Positions 50,058 to 60,441 are shown, counted from the first letter of the stretch. The stretch: DNA of 64,000 nucleotides from JANNNF01 sp963772935 (GCA_963772935.1 CAVYZK010000009.1:186001-250000), one strand, 5' to 3'. The notes: generated by a model from the sequence alone, not told the origin. Translations and numbers: made by a program.

Positions 50058-50834
50058 ATGAGCTATGAAACCATCACTGTCACCGAGGCCGCAGGCGTGG
50101 CCACTCTTGCGTTGAACCGACCCGCGGCGATGAATGCGTTGACCCGGGCGATGCGGCTGGACCTGATGGATGCACTGCGGGCGGCGCAGGCGTCGGCGCG
50201 CTGTATCGTGCTGACCGGGACGGGGCGCGCGTTTTGTTCGGGGCAGGATCTGGTCGATGCGCAAAGCCTTGGGGCCTTGGATTTTGAGGCCGTGCTGCGC
50301 GATGAATATGAGCCGCTGCTGGATTTGATCGTGAATTCCCCGGTGCCGACGATTGCAGCAGTCAACGGGGCGGCGGCGGGGGCGGGGGCCAATCTGGCAC
50401 TGGCCTGTGATGTGGTGATTGCCACCGAGTCCGCGAGTTTCATTCAGGCTTTCACCCGCATCGGCCTGATCCCGGATGCCGGGGGCACCTATTGGCTGCC
50501 GCGTCAGGTCGGGATGGCGCGTGCCATGGGGGCGGCACTGTTTGCCGAACGGGTCAGCGCGGTGCAGGCAGCGGAGTGGGGGATGATCTGGGAGGCCGTG
50601 CCAGACGCGGAGTTTGCAGAGCGCGTGGCCGCGCGGGCAGGGCAGTTGGCGCGCGGGCCGTCCGTCGCCTATGCCGCGCTGAAACAGGCGATGCGGGCGA
50701 GTTCTGCCAACGACCTGCCCGCGCAACTGGCACTGGAGGCGCGGTTGCAGGGCGACTGCGGGCGGACGCAGGATCTGCGTGAGGGGGTGGCTGCGTTTCT
50801 GGGGAAACGGGCACCGGTGTTTACGGGGCGGTAG
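50058..50834 (+). CDS. Enoyl-CoA hydratase/isomerase family protein (PaaG-like)
   Basis: 258-residue crotonase-fold enzyme acting on an acyl-CoA. 'LTGTGRAFCSGQDLVDAQSLG' (about 56-76) has the oxyanion-hole and CoA-binding segment, and 'AAVNGAAAGAGANLALACDVVIATESASFIQAFTRIGLIPDAGGTYWLPRQVG' (about 102-154) the second. The Asp in 'IPDAGGTYWLPR' and overall pattern match the PaaG-type 1,2-epoxyphenylacetyl-CoA isomerase more than beta-oxidation hydratases. No other paa genes are near. The ATG follows GCGGAGG. Its TAG stop lies in a REP-like repeat. Confidence 0.87.
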   Translation: MSYETITVTEAAGVATLALNRPAAMNALTRAMRLDLMDALRAAQASARCIVLTGTGRAFCSGQDLVDAQSLGALDFEAVLRDEYEPLLDLIVNSPVPTIAAVNGAAAGAGANLALACDVVIATESASFIQAFTRIGLIPDAGGTYWLPRQVGMARAMGAALFAERVSAVQAAEWGMIWEAVPDAEFAERVAARAGQLARGPSVAYAALKQAMRASSANDLPAQLALEARLQGDCGRTQDLREGVAAFLGKRAPVFTGR

Positions 50835-50878
50835 GGGGGATGGGCGGTAGGGGGATGGGCGGAATCGCCCATCCTACG
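50831..50878. repeat. REP-like palindrome cluster (GATGGGC family)
   Basis: GTAGGGGGGATGGGCGGTAG followed by GATGGGCGGAATCGCCCATC and CTAC. Same family as 25-111 and 34196-34219. As at mgtC, the gene's TAG stop falls in the first GTAG of the repeat. Confidence 0.78.
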
Positions 50879-50927
50879 TGGGGAGAATCTGTTAACCTTT
50901 CGTTAAGAATCGTTAACGGGATTTACA

Positions 50928-51155
50928 ATGCGTCGTTTTGCTGTGGCCATCGGGCTGGTTTTTGTCATGGCGGGCATGGCGGTTGCGGACTGTGATCCGA
51001 ACTATGCGATTGCTTGCGTCCCGATCGCGTCGGATGTGGATTGCGCCAGCGGTAGTGGCAACGGTCCCGCCTATGTGACGGGACCGGTTCAGGTGGTTGG
51101 TGTCGATATCTACGATTTGGACCGCGATGGCGACGGAATGGCCTGCGAGAAGTAG
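50928..51155 (+). CDS. Small secreted excalibur-type calcium-binding protein
   Basis: 75 residues. Signal peptide MRRFAVAIGLVFVMAGMAVA and four cysteines in the mature form ending 'YDLDRDGDGMACEK'. The DxDxDGxxCE ending is the hallmark of the excalibur domain, a minimal EF-hand-like calcium loop closed by a disulfide. Such domains are usually appended to secreted nucleases; here it is almost alone. The start is close to an AT-rich segment. No partner gene is adjacent. Confidence 0.75.
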   Translation: MRRFAVAIGLVFVMAGMAVADCDPNYAIACVPIASDVDCASGSGNGPAYVTGPVQVVGVDIYDLDRDGDGMACEK

Positions 51156-51195
51156 GGCGTGGTTCGGCCCGTCATTGTGACGGGTGGCCCTATCG

Positions 51196-51757
51196 TCAAA
51201 TCCCGCGGGCGAGTGCCGCCACACCTGTACGGGCAATCTCACGCAGGCCCAAGGGGCGCATCAGGTCGGCGAAGGCGTCGATCTTTTCCGGCGTGCCGGT
51301 CATCTCGAACACGAAGGATTCCAGCGTCGAATCCACCACATTGGCGCGGAAAATCTCGGCCAGACGCAAGCGCCTCGATCCGGTGATCGCCTTTGCCGGC
51401 GACCTTGAACAACGCCAGTTCGCGCTGCACCGACGGCCCCTCGGCGGTCAGGTCGTGCACGTCATGCACCGGGACCATGCGTTCCAGCTGTGCCTTGATC
51501 TGCACGATCACCGCCGGGGTGCCACGGGTGACCACGGTGATGCGGCTCAGATGGCCCTCATGGTCCACTTCCGCCACGGTCAGGCTGTCGATGTTGTAGC
51601 CGCGCCCGGAAAACAACCCGATCACCCGCGCCAGCACGCCGCTTTCGTTATCAACCACGACGGCGAGGGTGTGCTGTTCGATCATCTCGGCATTCGGGTC
51701 ACGCAGGTCATAGGCGGAATGGCTGGTGGAGCCTTTTTTGATATTCAGGGGGGGCAT
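51196..51757 (-). CDS. ilvH: Acetolactate synthase small (regulatory) subunit, one frameshift
   Basis: Valine-binding regulatory subunit for IlvB; 186 residues once corrected. MPPLNIKKGSTSHSAYDLRDPNAEMIEQHTLAVVVDNESGVLARVIGLFSGRGYNIDSLTVAE contains the ACT domain (about 27-95). A +1 shift in GCGCTTGCG (coding strand; 51367-51370 on the plus strand) separates 'DHRIEAL' from 'RLAEIFRANVVDSTLESFVFEMTG'. Restoring the frame moves the stop to 51196. It is downstream of ilvB on the same strand, but the gap of 478 bases is unusually large. Confidence 0.92.
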
Positions 51758-51928
51758 GGGATAGGTCCTTTGCGGCTGGAGGTCATGGTAGCATTCACCA
51801 GAGCGGTGGAGTATCGATATCGACCTGATTGTGAACAATGTGCTGGCTGTCACGGCGTTGTCTGACGCGCAGAGCGATTTTGCATGTCACGCGATGGGTT
51901 CACGTCCTTTGCACGATCGGACACGGGG

Positions 51929-52177
51929 TCATTGACGGCAATTGCTCCGCAGTCGTCGGAGTGTCGAGCAGTCAGCAATCCTGAGTGCATAGGCGTCAAG
52001 GCTGAGATAGGTTTCACTATCTGGCAAACTCGCTCCCGCGCAGGTTAAGGCCACCATCAGAACAGGCCGTGGCCGCCTATCGCGCATGAAATGCGAAAGT
52101 TCCCTGGTCTCGCCTCGACCCATCTGAAAGTCGGCATCGACATGACAGGAGATCCCTAGTTCAGCAAGCACGTGCAA
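51929..52177 (-). CDS. Unrecognised ORF between ilvB and ilvH
   Basis: 82 residues, co-directional with ilvB and ilvH. The sequence has an ordinary amino-acid mix ('MHVLAELGISCHVDADFQMGRGETRELSHFMRDRRPRPV') but no motif I recognise, no signal peptide and no clear ribosome site. The 478-base gap holds nothing else I can identify. Could be a fragment of a degraded gene inserted between the two subunit genes. Confidence 0.25.
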   Translation of the reverse strand: MHVLAELGISCHVDADFQMGRGETRELSHFMRDRRPRPVLMVALTCAGASLPDSETYLSLDAYALRIADCSTLRRLRSNCRQ

Positions 52178-52235
52178 TCAGACGCGTCGGCTGGTCACAA
52201 GCAGGACAGGACAGCCGGCTACTTCGGGCATCGCC

Positions 52236-54021
<1,786 letters not shown>

Positions 54022-54066
54022 CGTCTTGGTCCTTTGCATCGGCAGTTTCGTCACGTTTGGCACAAC

Positions 54067-54094
54067 AAAAAGCCCCCGAGGATCAATCGGGGGC
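54067..54094 (-). terminator. Attenuator terminator of ilvB leader
   Basis: Inverted repeat GCCCCCGA / TCGGGGGC (54087-54094 pairs with 54072-54079) with a seven-base loop, followed by TTTTT on the minus strand (54067-54071). It lies between the leader peptide and the ilvB start, 46 bases before ilvB. Confidence 0.88.
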
Positions 54095-54120
54095 GCATGG
54101 GAACCTGTCAGGGTCAACCG

Positions 54121-54168
54121 TTACCGGCCCATACGCCTTGTTCCTACATGTACCAGAATACGCGGCAT
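54121..54168 (-). CDS. ilvB leader peptide (attenuation peptide)
   Basis: Fifteen residues, MPRILVHVGTRRMGR, ATG at 54168 with an excellent AAGGAG eight bases upstream. It contains an Ile-Leu-Val-His-Val run, that is, codons for all three branched-chain amino acids, 27 bases before a strong intrinsic terminator. Ribosome stalling at these codons when charged tRNAs are scarce would prevent terminator formation. This is classical attenuation, known for ilv operons in proteobacteria; the peptide itself is inferred. Confidence 0.85.
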   Translation of the reverse strand: MPRILVHVGTRRMGR

Positions 54169-54194
54169 CCGCTGCTCCTTGATCTACGGGTCGG

Positions 54195-54223
54195 AAACTA
54201 GGGGGATGCGGCGGGGGCGTCAA
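54195..54223 (-). promoter_or_regulatory. Sigma-70 promoter of ilvB leader transcript
   Basis: On the minus strand TTGACG (54223-54218), a 17-base spacer and TAGTTT (54200-54195). The start point would be near 54188, giving a leader of about 165 bases before ilvB. Confidence 0.75.
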
Positions 54224-54518
54224 CCGCAAAAGCACATGTAAAGTGTCGCAGGGGGTGTGAAAATTGAACTATTATTTCCGTTTTCGGCCCCGTCTAGCAA
54301 TAAATGCAATTTTTTATGCCGGGCGGTGGCTGTTTTTGCGCCGCTTGCTTGCTGTAGGGCAATTGGGGGGCGACTCAGCAGGTTTACGGCGGGGAAGGGG
54401 GCAAACCATGGCGGCAGTTCAAGAAAACAGTTCTCAACCCCAGGTTTGCTGTTTAGGCTGAACGCCGGAGTAATGACGGACCGCGCATAAGCGTGGCCGA
54501 CCAGAGGAGGAGACCGGA

Positions 54519-55625
54519 ATGGATCGTCGTTCGTTTATCACCAAGGCCGCTTTGGGGGGCACGGCTGCTGCCGGGGCGTCCTTGCTGGCAGCACCCGCCA
54601 TCGCGCAGACCGTGCCGAAAATCACCTGGCGGGTGACGTCGTCGTTCCCCAAGGCGCTGGACACCATCTTTGGCGCGGCGGAAACCATGTCGAAATTCGT
54701 GTCCGAGGCGACGGACGGCAATTTCACCATTCAGGTGTTCCCGGCGGGCGAATTGGTCCCCGGTCTGGAAGCCGCCGATGCGGTGTCGTCCGGCACCGTC
54801 GAGGCCTGCCATACGGTGCCTTACTACTTCTGGGGCAAGGATCCGACCTATGCCCTTGGCGCGGCTGTGCCGTTCGGCCTGAATGCGCGGATGATGAACG
54901 CCTGGTGGTACTACGGCGGCGGCATCGACATGATGAACGAGTTCTACGCCACGCAAAACCTGATCGCCTTCCCGGCGGGCAATACCGGCGTGCAGATGGC
55001 GGGCTGGTATCGCAAGGAAATCAACTCGCTGGCCGATCTTCAGGGGCTGAAGATGCGGATCGGTGGCTTTGCCGGCAAGGTCATTGAAAAGCTGGGCGTG
55101 GTGCCGCAGCAAATTCCGGGCGGCGATATCTATCCGGCGCTGGAAAAGGGCACCATTGATGCCGCCGAATGGGTTGGCCCGTATGACGATGAAAAGCTTG
55201 GGTTCTTCAAGGTGGCCCCGTACTACTATTATCCCGGTTGGTGGGAAGGTGGCCCGTCGATTGCCACGATGATCAACCTGGCCAAGTGGAACGAGTTGCC
55301 GAAGAACTATCAGGCGATTCTGAAAACCGGCTGTGCCTTGGCGAACACCGATATGCTGGCGTCCTATGACTACAAGAACCCGACCGCGCTGAAATCATTG
55401 GTGGCGGGCGGCGCGCAACTGCGGCCCCTGCCGCAAGACGTGTTGTCGGCGGCGTTTGATGCGGCGGCGGCGACCTATGCCGAGGTTTCGGCCACCAATG
55501 AGACCTTCAAGAAGATCAAGGCCAGCCAGGACGCGTTCCGGGCCGATGCCTATCTGAACGCGCAGATTGCCGAGTATAACTATGACGTGTTCATGATGGC
55601 ACAGCAGCAGGCGGGCAAGCTGTAA
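54519..55625 (+). CDS. dctP: TRAP transporter substrate-binding protein (DctP family)
   Basis: 368 residues. Start has AGGAGGAGA upstream. The N-terminus MDRRSFITKAALGGTAAAGASLLAAPAIAQ is a Tat-type signal (RR-S-F) with cleavage after AIAQ. The mature domain 'KITWRVTSSFPKALDTIFGAAETMSKFVSEATDGNFTIQVFPAGELVPGLEAADAV' and 'YRKEINSLADLQGLKMRIGGFAGKVIEKLGVVPQQIPGGDIYPALEKGTIDAAEWVGPYDD' are typical of a large alpha-keto acid/dicarboxylate subgroup. It delivers its ligand to DctQM, encoded convergently just downstream. Ligand unknown. Confidence 0.94.
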   Translation: MDRRSFITKAALGGTAAAGASLLAAPAIAQTVPKITWRVTSSFPKALDTIFGAAETMSKFVSEATDGNFTIQVFPAGELVPGLEAADAVSSGTVEACHTVPYYFWGKDPTYALGAAVPFGLNARMMNAWWYYGGGIDMMNEFYATQNLIAFPAGNTGVQMAGWYRKEINSLADLQGLKMRIGGFAGKVIEKLGVVPQQIPGGDIYPALEKGTIDAAEWVGPYDDEKLGFFKVAPYYYYPGWWEGGPSIATMINLAKWNELPKNYQAILKTGCALANTDMLASYDYKNPTALKSLVAGGAQLRPLPQDVLSAAFDAAAATYAEVSATNETFKKIKASQDAFRADAYLNAQIAEYNYDVFMMAQQQAGKL

Positions 55626-55645
55626 ACCGGCTGGTTTGGCTGAGA

Positions 55646-55733
55646 TCGCCGGGGGGACTTCACGTCCCCCCGGTCTCACCATTGGCGTTCGCCAATGTTG
55701 CCGCCCCTGTGGGATATTTTTAGACAGAGAATG
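55646..55733 (+). repeat. GTGGGATATTTT hairpin repeat (copy E)
   Basis: Hairpin CCGGGGGGAC/GTCCCCCCGG (55649-55658 with 55664-55673), a palindrome CATTGGCG-TT-CGCCAATG, then CCGCCCCTGTGGGATATTTTTAG and AGAGAATGA. The same three-part layout as copy A, but with a different middle palindrome. It follows dctP by 20 bases on the same strand. Confidence 0.75.
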
Positions 55734-55739
55734 AAACGC

Positions 55740-55773
55740 AAAAGGCCCCGGAGCGATTGCTTCGGGGCCTTTT
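55740..55773. terminator. Bidirectional terminator between dctP and dctM
   Basis: AAAAGGCCCCGGAGC / GCTTCGGGGCCTTTT (one G-T pair) with loop GATT, giving A/T tracts on both sides. It serves convergent dctP and dctM. Confidence 0.88.
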
Positions 55774-55790
55774 GGTTTTTGGGTTCGGGA

Positions 55791-57609
55791 TTACGGGGTG
55801 ACGGAGGGCTCGCCCAGTTTTGGGGCACCCAATACCGGGGCCCCGAGGGTTGGTGCGCCCAAGGTTGGTGCACCCAGAACCGGTGCGCCCAAAGTTGGTG
55901 CCCCAAGAGTTGGTGCGCCTAAAGTTGGGGCACCTAAAGTTGGGGCACCCAATACCGGCGCGCCGAGGCTGGTGGTGCCAGAGGGTGCGCCAAGCGGGGC
56001 GAGGGTGGGGACTTTGATCTCGATCGTGGACGGGTCCACCACCACGCCTTTGTAGTGCATTACCAGTTGCGGGAAGCCGATGACGATGCCGATCATCACC
56101 ACCTGGATCACCACGAAAGGCACCGCGCCCCAGTAGATCTGCCCCGTCGTGACCCCCGCAGTGCGGATGCCGGTGACCTTGTCGATATAGCTCGACTTCG
56201 GCGCGACCGACCGCAGGTAGAACAGCGAGAACCCGAAGGGCGGGTGCATGAACGAGGTCTGCATGTTGACCCCGAGGATCACCCCGAACCAGATCAGATC
56301 AATCCCCAAGGCCTGCGCCGGGGCGACAAGCAGGGGGACGATGATGAAGGCGAGTTCGAAGAAATCGAGGAAGAACGCGAGCAGGAACACAAGGATCGAC
56401 ACGAAGATCAGGAACCCGGTCTGTCCGCCCGGCACGCCGACCAGCAGATGTTCGACCCAGATCTGCCCGTTCACCCCGTAGAACGCGAGCGAGAACACCC
56501 GCGCGCCGATCAGGATGAACAGCACGAAGGCCGACAACCGCGTGGTAGATTCCAACGCTTGCCGGATCACGCCCATGTTCAGACGGCCCTTGAGTGCCGC
56601 CAGCAACAGCGAACCGACCGCCCCCATGGCCCCGCCTTCGGTTGGCGTGGCGATGCCAAGGAAGATCGTGCCCAGCACCAGAAAGATCAGCGCCAGCGGC
56701 GGGATCAGCACCATGATCACCTGTTGGGCAAGGCGCGACATGGTGTTCATGCCGGTGGCCTTGTCGATCACCGCATAGAGGTAGATCACCGCGACGCCGA
56801 TGGTGCCGCCAAGGATATCGGCATTGGCCCCATGCGCCGGGTATAGCATCACATGGGCTGCATAGCCGATGCCGATGGCCGCTGCGATGGCCGCCAGCAG
56901 GGAGGTGACGCCGTGCCCCAAGGTGCGGGCCTCCAGCGGCAGGGCGGGCACCCATTGCGGACGCCACATCGAGATGACAAAGACATAGCCCATGTAAAGC
57001 CCGGTCAGGATCAGGCCGGGGATCATCGCCCCCTTGTACATGTCGCCGACGGACTTGCCCAACTGATCGGCAAGAACGATCAGCACCAAGGACGGCGGGA
57101 TGATCTGCGCAAGCGTGCCAGAGGCCGCAATCACGCCGCTTGCCACTCGGCGGTCATAGCCATAGCGCAGCATGATCGGCAACGAAATCAAGCCCATGGC
57201 AATCACCGAGGCCGCAACGACTCCGGTGGTCGCGGCGAGCAGCGCCCCCACGATGATCACCGCATAGGCAAGGCCGCCCCGGATCGGGCCGAACAACTGC
57301 CCCACGGTATCCAGCAGATCCTCGGCCATGCCGGACCGTTCCAGCACGATGCCCATGAAGGTGAAGAAGGGGATGGCCAGGAGCGTCTCATTCGACATGA
57401 CGCCAAACAGGCGGATCGGCATGGTAAACAGCAGCGGCCAATCAAGCGTGATGGTGCTTTCGGAATAGGGCGCAAGCCAGACACCGATGGCAAAGAACAA
57501 CAAGCCCGTTGGCTGCCAAGGAAAACGCCACCGGATAGCCCAGCAGCAGGAAGATCACGAGGCTGGCGAACATGATCGGCGCCATGTTCAGCGCGATGAG
57601 TTCCATCAT
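55791..57609 (-). CDS. dctM: TRAP transporter large permease DctM with pentapeptide-repeat tail, one frameshift
   Basis: Twelve-helix sodium-coupled permease. ATG at 57609 (MMELIALNMAPIMFAS) overlaps the dctQ stop. A +1 shift in CTTG (coding strand; 57501-57504 plus strand) after 'LAANG' precedes 'LLFFAIGVWLAPYS'. Corrected length 605 residues. DctM hallmarks include 'ETLLAIPFFTFMGIVLERSGMAEDLL' and 'IIPPSLVLIVLADQLGKSVGDMY'. Residues about 548-597 are ten tandem LGAPx pentapeptides (x = V,T,T,T,T,V,T,T,V,K), not part of the DctM family and downstream of the last helix. Confidence 0.93.
55803..55967 (-). repeat. 15-base tandem repeat coding LGAP(V/T) units at the end of dctM
   Basis: Eleven 15-base units (ten clear, one degenerate LGEPS), consensus on the plus strand GGTGCGCCCAAAGTT with synonymous and V/T variation. 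Neighbouring units at 55920-55950 are nearly identical at DNA level, which points to recent expansion by slippage. The repeats stay in frame. Confidence 0.9.
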
Positions 57610-58232
57610 GTGCGATCCTCCGCCCGACGTTTTTCCTCAATCTCGGCGAGACGGGCGACTTCGGCGGCGAGGGCGGCACCCTCCAGTTCTGCCGCCTCAT
57701 GCGCGGATACGAAGGGGGTGGGGTCGTCCATCAGCCCGCGCATCACGGCGATTTTCTTGACGATTTCGGAAAACGCCTGTGCGACCAGCAGCAGGAACCC
57801 GGCGGCCAGCAGGGCGCGGGCGGGCCAGATGATCAGACCACCTGCGTTGGTGGAAATCTGGCCGATCCGCCAGGCGTTATAGGCATAGGGGATCAGCATG
57901 TAGGACATGATCAGCACGAAGGGCAGCAGGAAGAACACATGGCCGAACAGGTCGATCCAATGCTGGGTGCGGCGCGACCTTGTGCCATAGAAGATGTCGA
58001 TGCGGATATGTTCATTCTGTTGCAGCGTATAGGCCGCAGCCCCCATGAAGGCCGCGCCAAACAGATACCATTGCAGTTCCAGCCATGAATTGGACGACAT
58101 GCTGAACACTTTGCGCACGATGGCATTGGCCGCACTGACCAGCACGGCCACAAGGATCAGCCACATGACTGCCTTGAAAACCGCTTCTGTCAGCCGGTCA
58201 ATCCCTCGGGATGCCGCGAGGAGTGGTTGCAT
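57606..58232 (-). CDS. dctQ: TRAP transporter small permease DctQ
   Basis: 208 residues with four predicted transmembrane helices: 'ALLVAVFKAVMWLILVAVLVSAANAIVRKVF', 'LQWYLFGAAFMGAAAYTLQQNEHIRIDIFYG', 'HVFFLLPFVLIMSYMLIPYAYNAWRIGQ' and a last one near 130-150. The motif 'NSWLELQWYLFGAAFMGAAAYTL' is the DctQ hallmark. A charged, Glu/Ala/Arg-rich C-terminal tail (about 165-208) is longer than usual. It is upstream of dctM with an ATGA overlap. Confidence 0.93.
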   Translation of the reverse strand: MQPLLAASRGIDRLTEAVFKAVMWLILVAVLVSAANAIVRKVFSMSSNSWLELQWYLFGAAFMGAAAYTLQQNEHIRIDIFYGTRSRRTQHWIDLFGHVFFLLPFVLIMSYMLIPYAYNAWRIGQISTNAGGLIIWPARALLAAGFLLLVAQAFSEIVKKIAVMRGLMDDPTPFVSAHEAAELEGAALAAEVARLAEIEEKRRAEDRT

Positions 58233-58343
58233 TGAAATCCTCCCTCTGAGGCGCGGTTGACCCGCGCGGTCGTCTTGTTTTTGGTATCGCGGACTTTGCG
58301 CCCGATCGTGTTTGTCTTCGGTTATGATGGTGCAGGCTGGGCG

Positions 58344-58766
58344 TCAATAAACCTCTGCTTGTCCTGACGCTACGATAAGCGGGGGGCCGATCAAGTCCCA
58401 TCTGTTGCCAAAGGGATCGCGCCAGACGGCGACGGTGCCATAGGGCTCGTGGCGGGGTGGTTCTTCAAACACCACGCCTGCGGCGGTCATCCGGGTGTGA
58501 TCGCGGGTGAAATCGTCGGTATGCAGGAACAGCCAGACCCGGCCCCCGGCCTGATGGCCAATTGCGGCGGTTTGATCGGGGGTGTCAGCCCGGGCGAGCA
58601 CCAGCGACGCGCCACCGCCGGGTGGCTGCACCGTGACCCAGCGTTTGTGGCCCTGATCCTGATCCGCCGTCAGGGCAAAGCCCATCACGCCGGTGTAAAA
58701 TGCAATGCCAGAGTCATAGTCGGGGACCACAAGTGCCACGGCCCCCAGCCACGACCCAGCGGTCAT
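58344..58766 (-). CDS. VOC (glyoxalase/bleomycin-resistance) family protein
   Basis: 140 residues with two beta-alpha-beta-beta-beta halves: 'GAVALVVPDYDSGIAFYTGVMGFALTADQ' and 'GRVWLFLHTDDFTRDHTRMTAAGVVFEEPPRHEPYGTVAVWRDPFGNRWDLIGPP'. The 'DPFGN' turn and Glu/His pattern fit a metal-dependent VOC enzyme. ATG overlaps the bpt stop (ATGA), so it is co-translated with bpt. Substrate unknown. Confidence 0.87.
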   Translation of the reverse strand: MTAGSWLGAVALVVPDYDSGIAFYTGVMGFALTADQDQGHKRWVTVQPPGGGASLVLARADTPDQTAAIGHQAGGRVWLFLHTDDFTRDHTRMTAAGVVFEEPPRHEPYGTVAVWRDPFGNRWDLIGPPLIVASGQAEVY

Positions 58767-59629
58767 TCGGACGAAATCTCACGGATAGACTCGCGGACGG
58801 GGTCACGCGCGGCGCGGCTGTCGGGCAGGTTGATGCGGGCGACCTGTTCGGCGATCGGATCGACCGACAGGGGGTGCAGTTCAGCCCGGTGCGCGGCTGG
58901 ATCGCCGATATCCTGCCACTGGCCACCCTTGTAAATCTCTAGCGCGGAAAACCCGGCCTTGTAGCCCATCTTGCGGCTGCCGGGCACCCAGTAGCCGAGG
59001 TAGAGGTAGGGCAGGCCTGCCTCGCGCGCGATGGCGATATGGTCAAGGATCACATGAGTGCCAAGGCTGTCTGCGGCGAGGTCAGGGTCGTAAAAGGAAT
59101 AGACCATGCTGAGGCCGTCATCGAACACATCCGTCAGGCAGACAGCGGACAGGGGGCGGATGCGGTCTTCGGTATGGCGGGAATATTCGATCACCCGGCT
59201 TTTGATCGGGGTTTCCTCGATCATCGCGGCGAATTCAAAGATGTCCATGTCGGCCATGCCACCATCAGCATGGCGGCTGTCGAGGTAGCGGCGGAACAGG
59301 GCAAACTGGTCTTCGGTCGCCCAAGGGCTGGTCGCATTGCGGCGCAGGTGGGCGTTGCGTTTCAGGACCTTGCGCTGGCTGCGGTTGGGCACGAAATCGG
59401 CCACCCGGATGCGGGCCGACAGGCAGGCCGAACATTCGGCACAGGACGGGCGGTACAGCACGTTCTGGCTGCGCCGGAACCCCTGTTTGGACAGCGTGTC
59501 ATTCAGCCGCTGCGCATGTTCGCCTTGCAGCGCCGTGAACAATTTCCGTTCCATCCGCCCCTGAAGATAGGGGCAGGGCTGCGGAGCCGTCACATAGAAT
59601 TGGGGCGCGATGGGAAGGGTGTGGCGCAT
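58763..59629 (-). CDS. bpt: Aspartate/glutamate leucyltransferase
   Basis: N-end-rule enzyme that transfers leucine from tRNA to proteins with N-terminal Asp or Glu, marking them for ClpSAP. 288 residues. The N-terminal domain contains 'CPYLQGRMERKLFTAL' and 'LYRPSCAECSACLSARIRVADF' (Cys cluster, about 60-80). The GNAT-like C-terminal half has 'GTHVILDHIAIAREAGLPYLYLGYWVPGSRKMGYKAGFSALEI' (about 190-232). Arginyltransferases (Ate) share the fold, and the length matches the Bpt group. Confidence 0.93.
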   Translation of the reverse strand: MRHTLPIAPQFYVTAPQPCPYLQGRMERKLFTALQGEHAQRLNDTLSKQGFRRSQNVLYRPSCAECSACLSARIRVADFVPNRSQRKVLKRNAHLRRNATSPWATEDQFALFRRYLDSRHADGGMADMDIFEFAAMIEETPIKSRVIEYSRHTEDRIRPLSAVCLTDVFDDGLSMVYSFYDPDLAADSLGTHVILDHIAIAREAGLPYLYLGYWVPGSRKMGYKAGFSALEIYKGGQWQDIGDPAAHRAELHPLSVDPIAEQVARINLPDSRAARDPVRESIREISSE

Positions 59630-59729
59630 TCAGGCTTTGATATCGGGGAAAGGTTGGCAAAAGCCTATCAAGACGCGGGTCAGTCGCCAAGCGGGGATTT
59701 TTGGGCTGGGGGGGCTATTTGGGTGCAAA

Positions 59730-59760
59730 AAAGCCCCGCCCGGGTAAGGGGCGGGGCTTT
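59730..59760 (-). terminator. Terminator after the DUF2852 gene
   Basis: Perfect inverted repeat AAAGCCCCGCC / GGCGGGGCTTT with nine-base loop, followed by six Ts on the minus strand, 16 bases beyond the stop. Confidence 0.9.
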
Positions 59761-59776
59761 GGTCGTAGGGGTGGGG

Positions 59777-60269
59777 TCAGTATTCGCCGCCGCCACCTGT
59801 ATCACGCACCGGTTGCACAGCGTTTTGGCCTGTGTTTTGGGCGGCATCCTCGGCCCGGTTGGCGGCGGCACGGTCGGTCATGAAGGTGTCAAACTCCGAC
59901 TTGTCCTTGGCCTCACGCAGGCGTTGCAGGAAGGATTCGAACGCCATCTGTTCATCCTCCAGCCGGCGCAGGGTATCGGCCTTGTAGGCATCAAACGCTG
60001 CGTTGCCGGTGGAATGGCGGCCCATGTGGTGGCCCCGGTGATGGTCGTGGCGATGCGCGCAGGAATGACGGCTGAACATGCGTTTGCTCCAGATCAGATA
60101 GGCCAGAACGGCCAGGCCCACCGGCCAGATGAAGATGAAGGCCAGAACCATGGCCGCGATCCAGGCACCCTTGCCACGATCGTCCAGCCAGCGTTCGGCA
60201 CGGCGAAACCTGTTAGGTGAAACCGCCGGTCCGGTTTTCTGGCCGGGGGGCGGCTGAGGAGGTGTACAT
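59777..60269 (-). CDS. DUF2852 membrane protein, one frameshift
   Basis: 163 residues once corrected. The ATG at 60269 has GGAGAC upstream and reads MYTSSAAP. A +1 slip in the G6 run at 60245-60250 (plus strand) leads into 'GQKTGPAVSPNRFRRAERWLDDRGKGAWIAA', then the family core 'MVLAFIFIWPVGLAVLAYLIWSKRM' (one transmembrane helix) and a His-rich segment 'SCAHRHDHHRGHHMGRHS'. The soluble half 'FDAYKADTLRRLEDEQMAFESFLQRLREAKDKSEFDTFM' is a predicted coiled coil. Function unknown; the histidines could bind metal. Confidence 0.85.
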
Positions 60270-60389
60270 CGGCAGTCTCCGCTGTTGAATGTGTTATGTG
60301 AAGTCTGTTCACATGACCCAAGATGCCTATGGTGGGGGGCCAGTTCAAGAGGGTATGTTAAAATAGTTTACATGGGCGGTTGCGATGAA

Positions 60390-60417
60390 AAAGGGCGGCC
60401 TTTCGGGGCCGCCCTTT
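60390..60417 (-). terminator. Terminator after the cysteine-rich gene pair
   Basis: Perfect 11-base inverted repeat AAAGGGCGGCC / GGCCGCCCTTT with a six-base loop, then TTTTT on the minus strand, 24 bases past the stop of the 39-residue gene. Confidence 0.88.
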
Positions 60418-60441
60418 CCCTGTGGTCAGGTCAGCCCGGGC

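Noticed and set aside
55803..55967. A tandem-repeat locus unrelated to coding (VNTR or CRISPR-like)
   Set aside because: Every unit is 15 bases, in frame with dctM and reads LGAPx, so it is a coding repeat.
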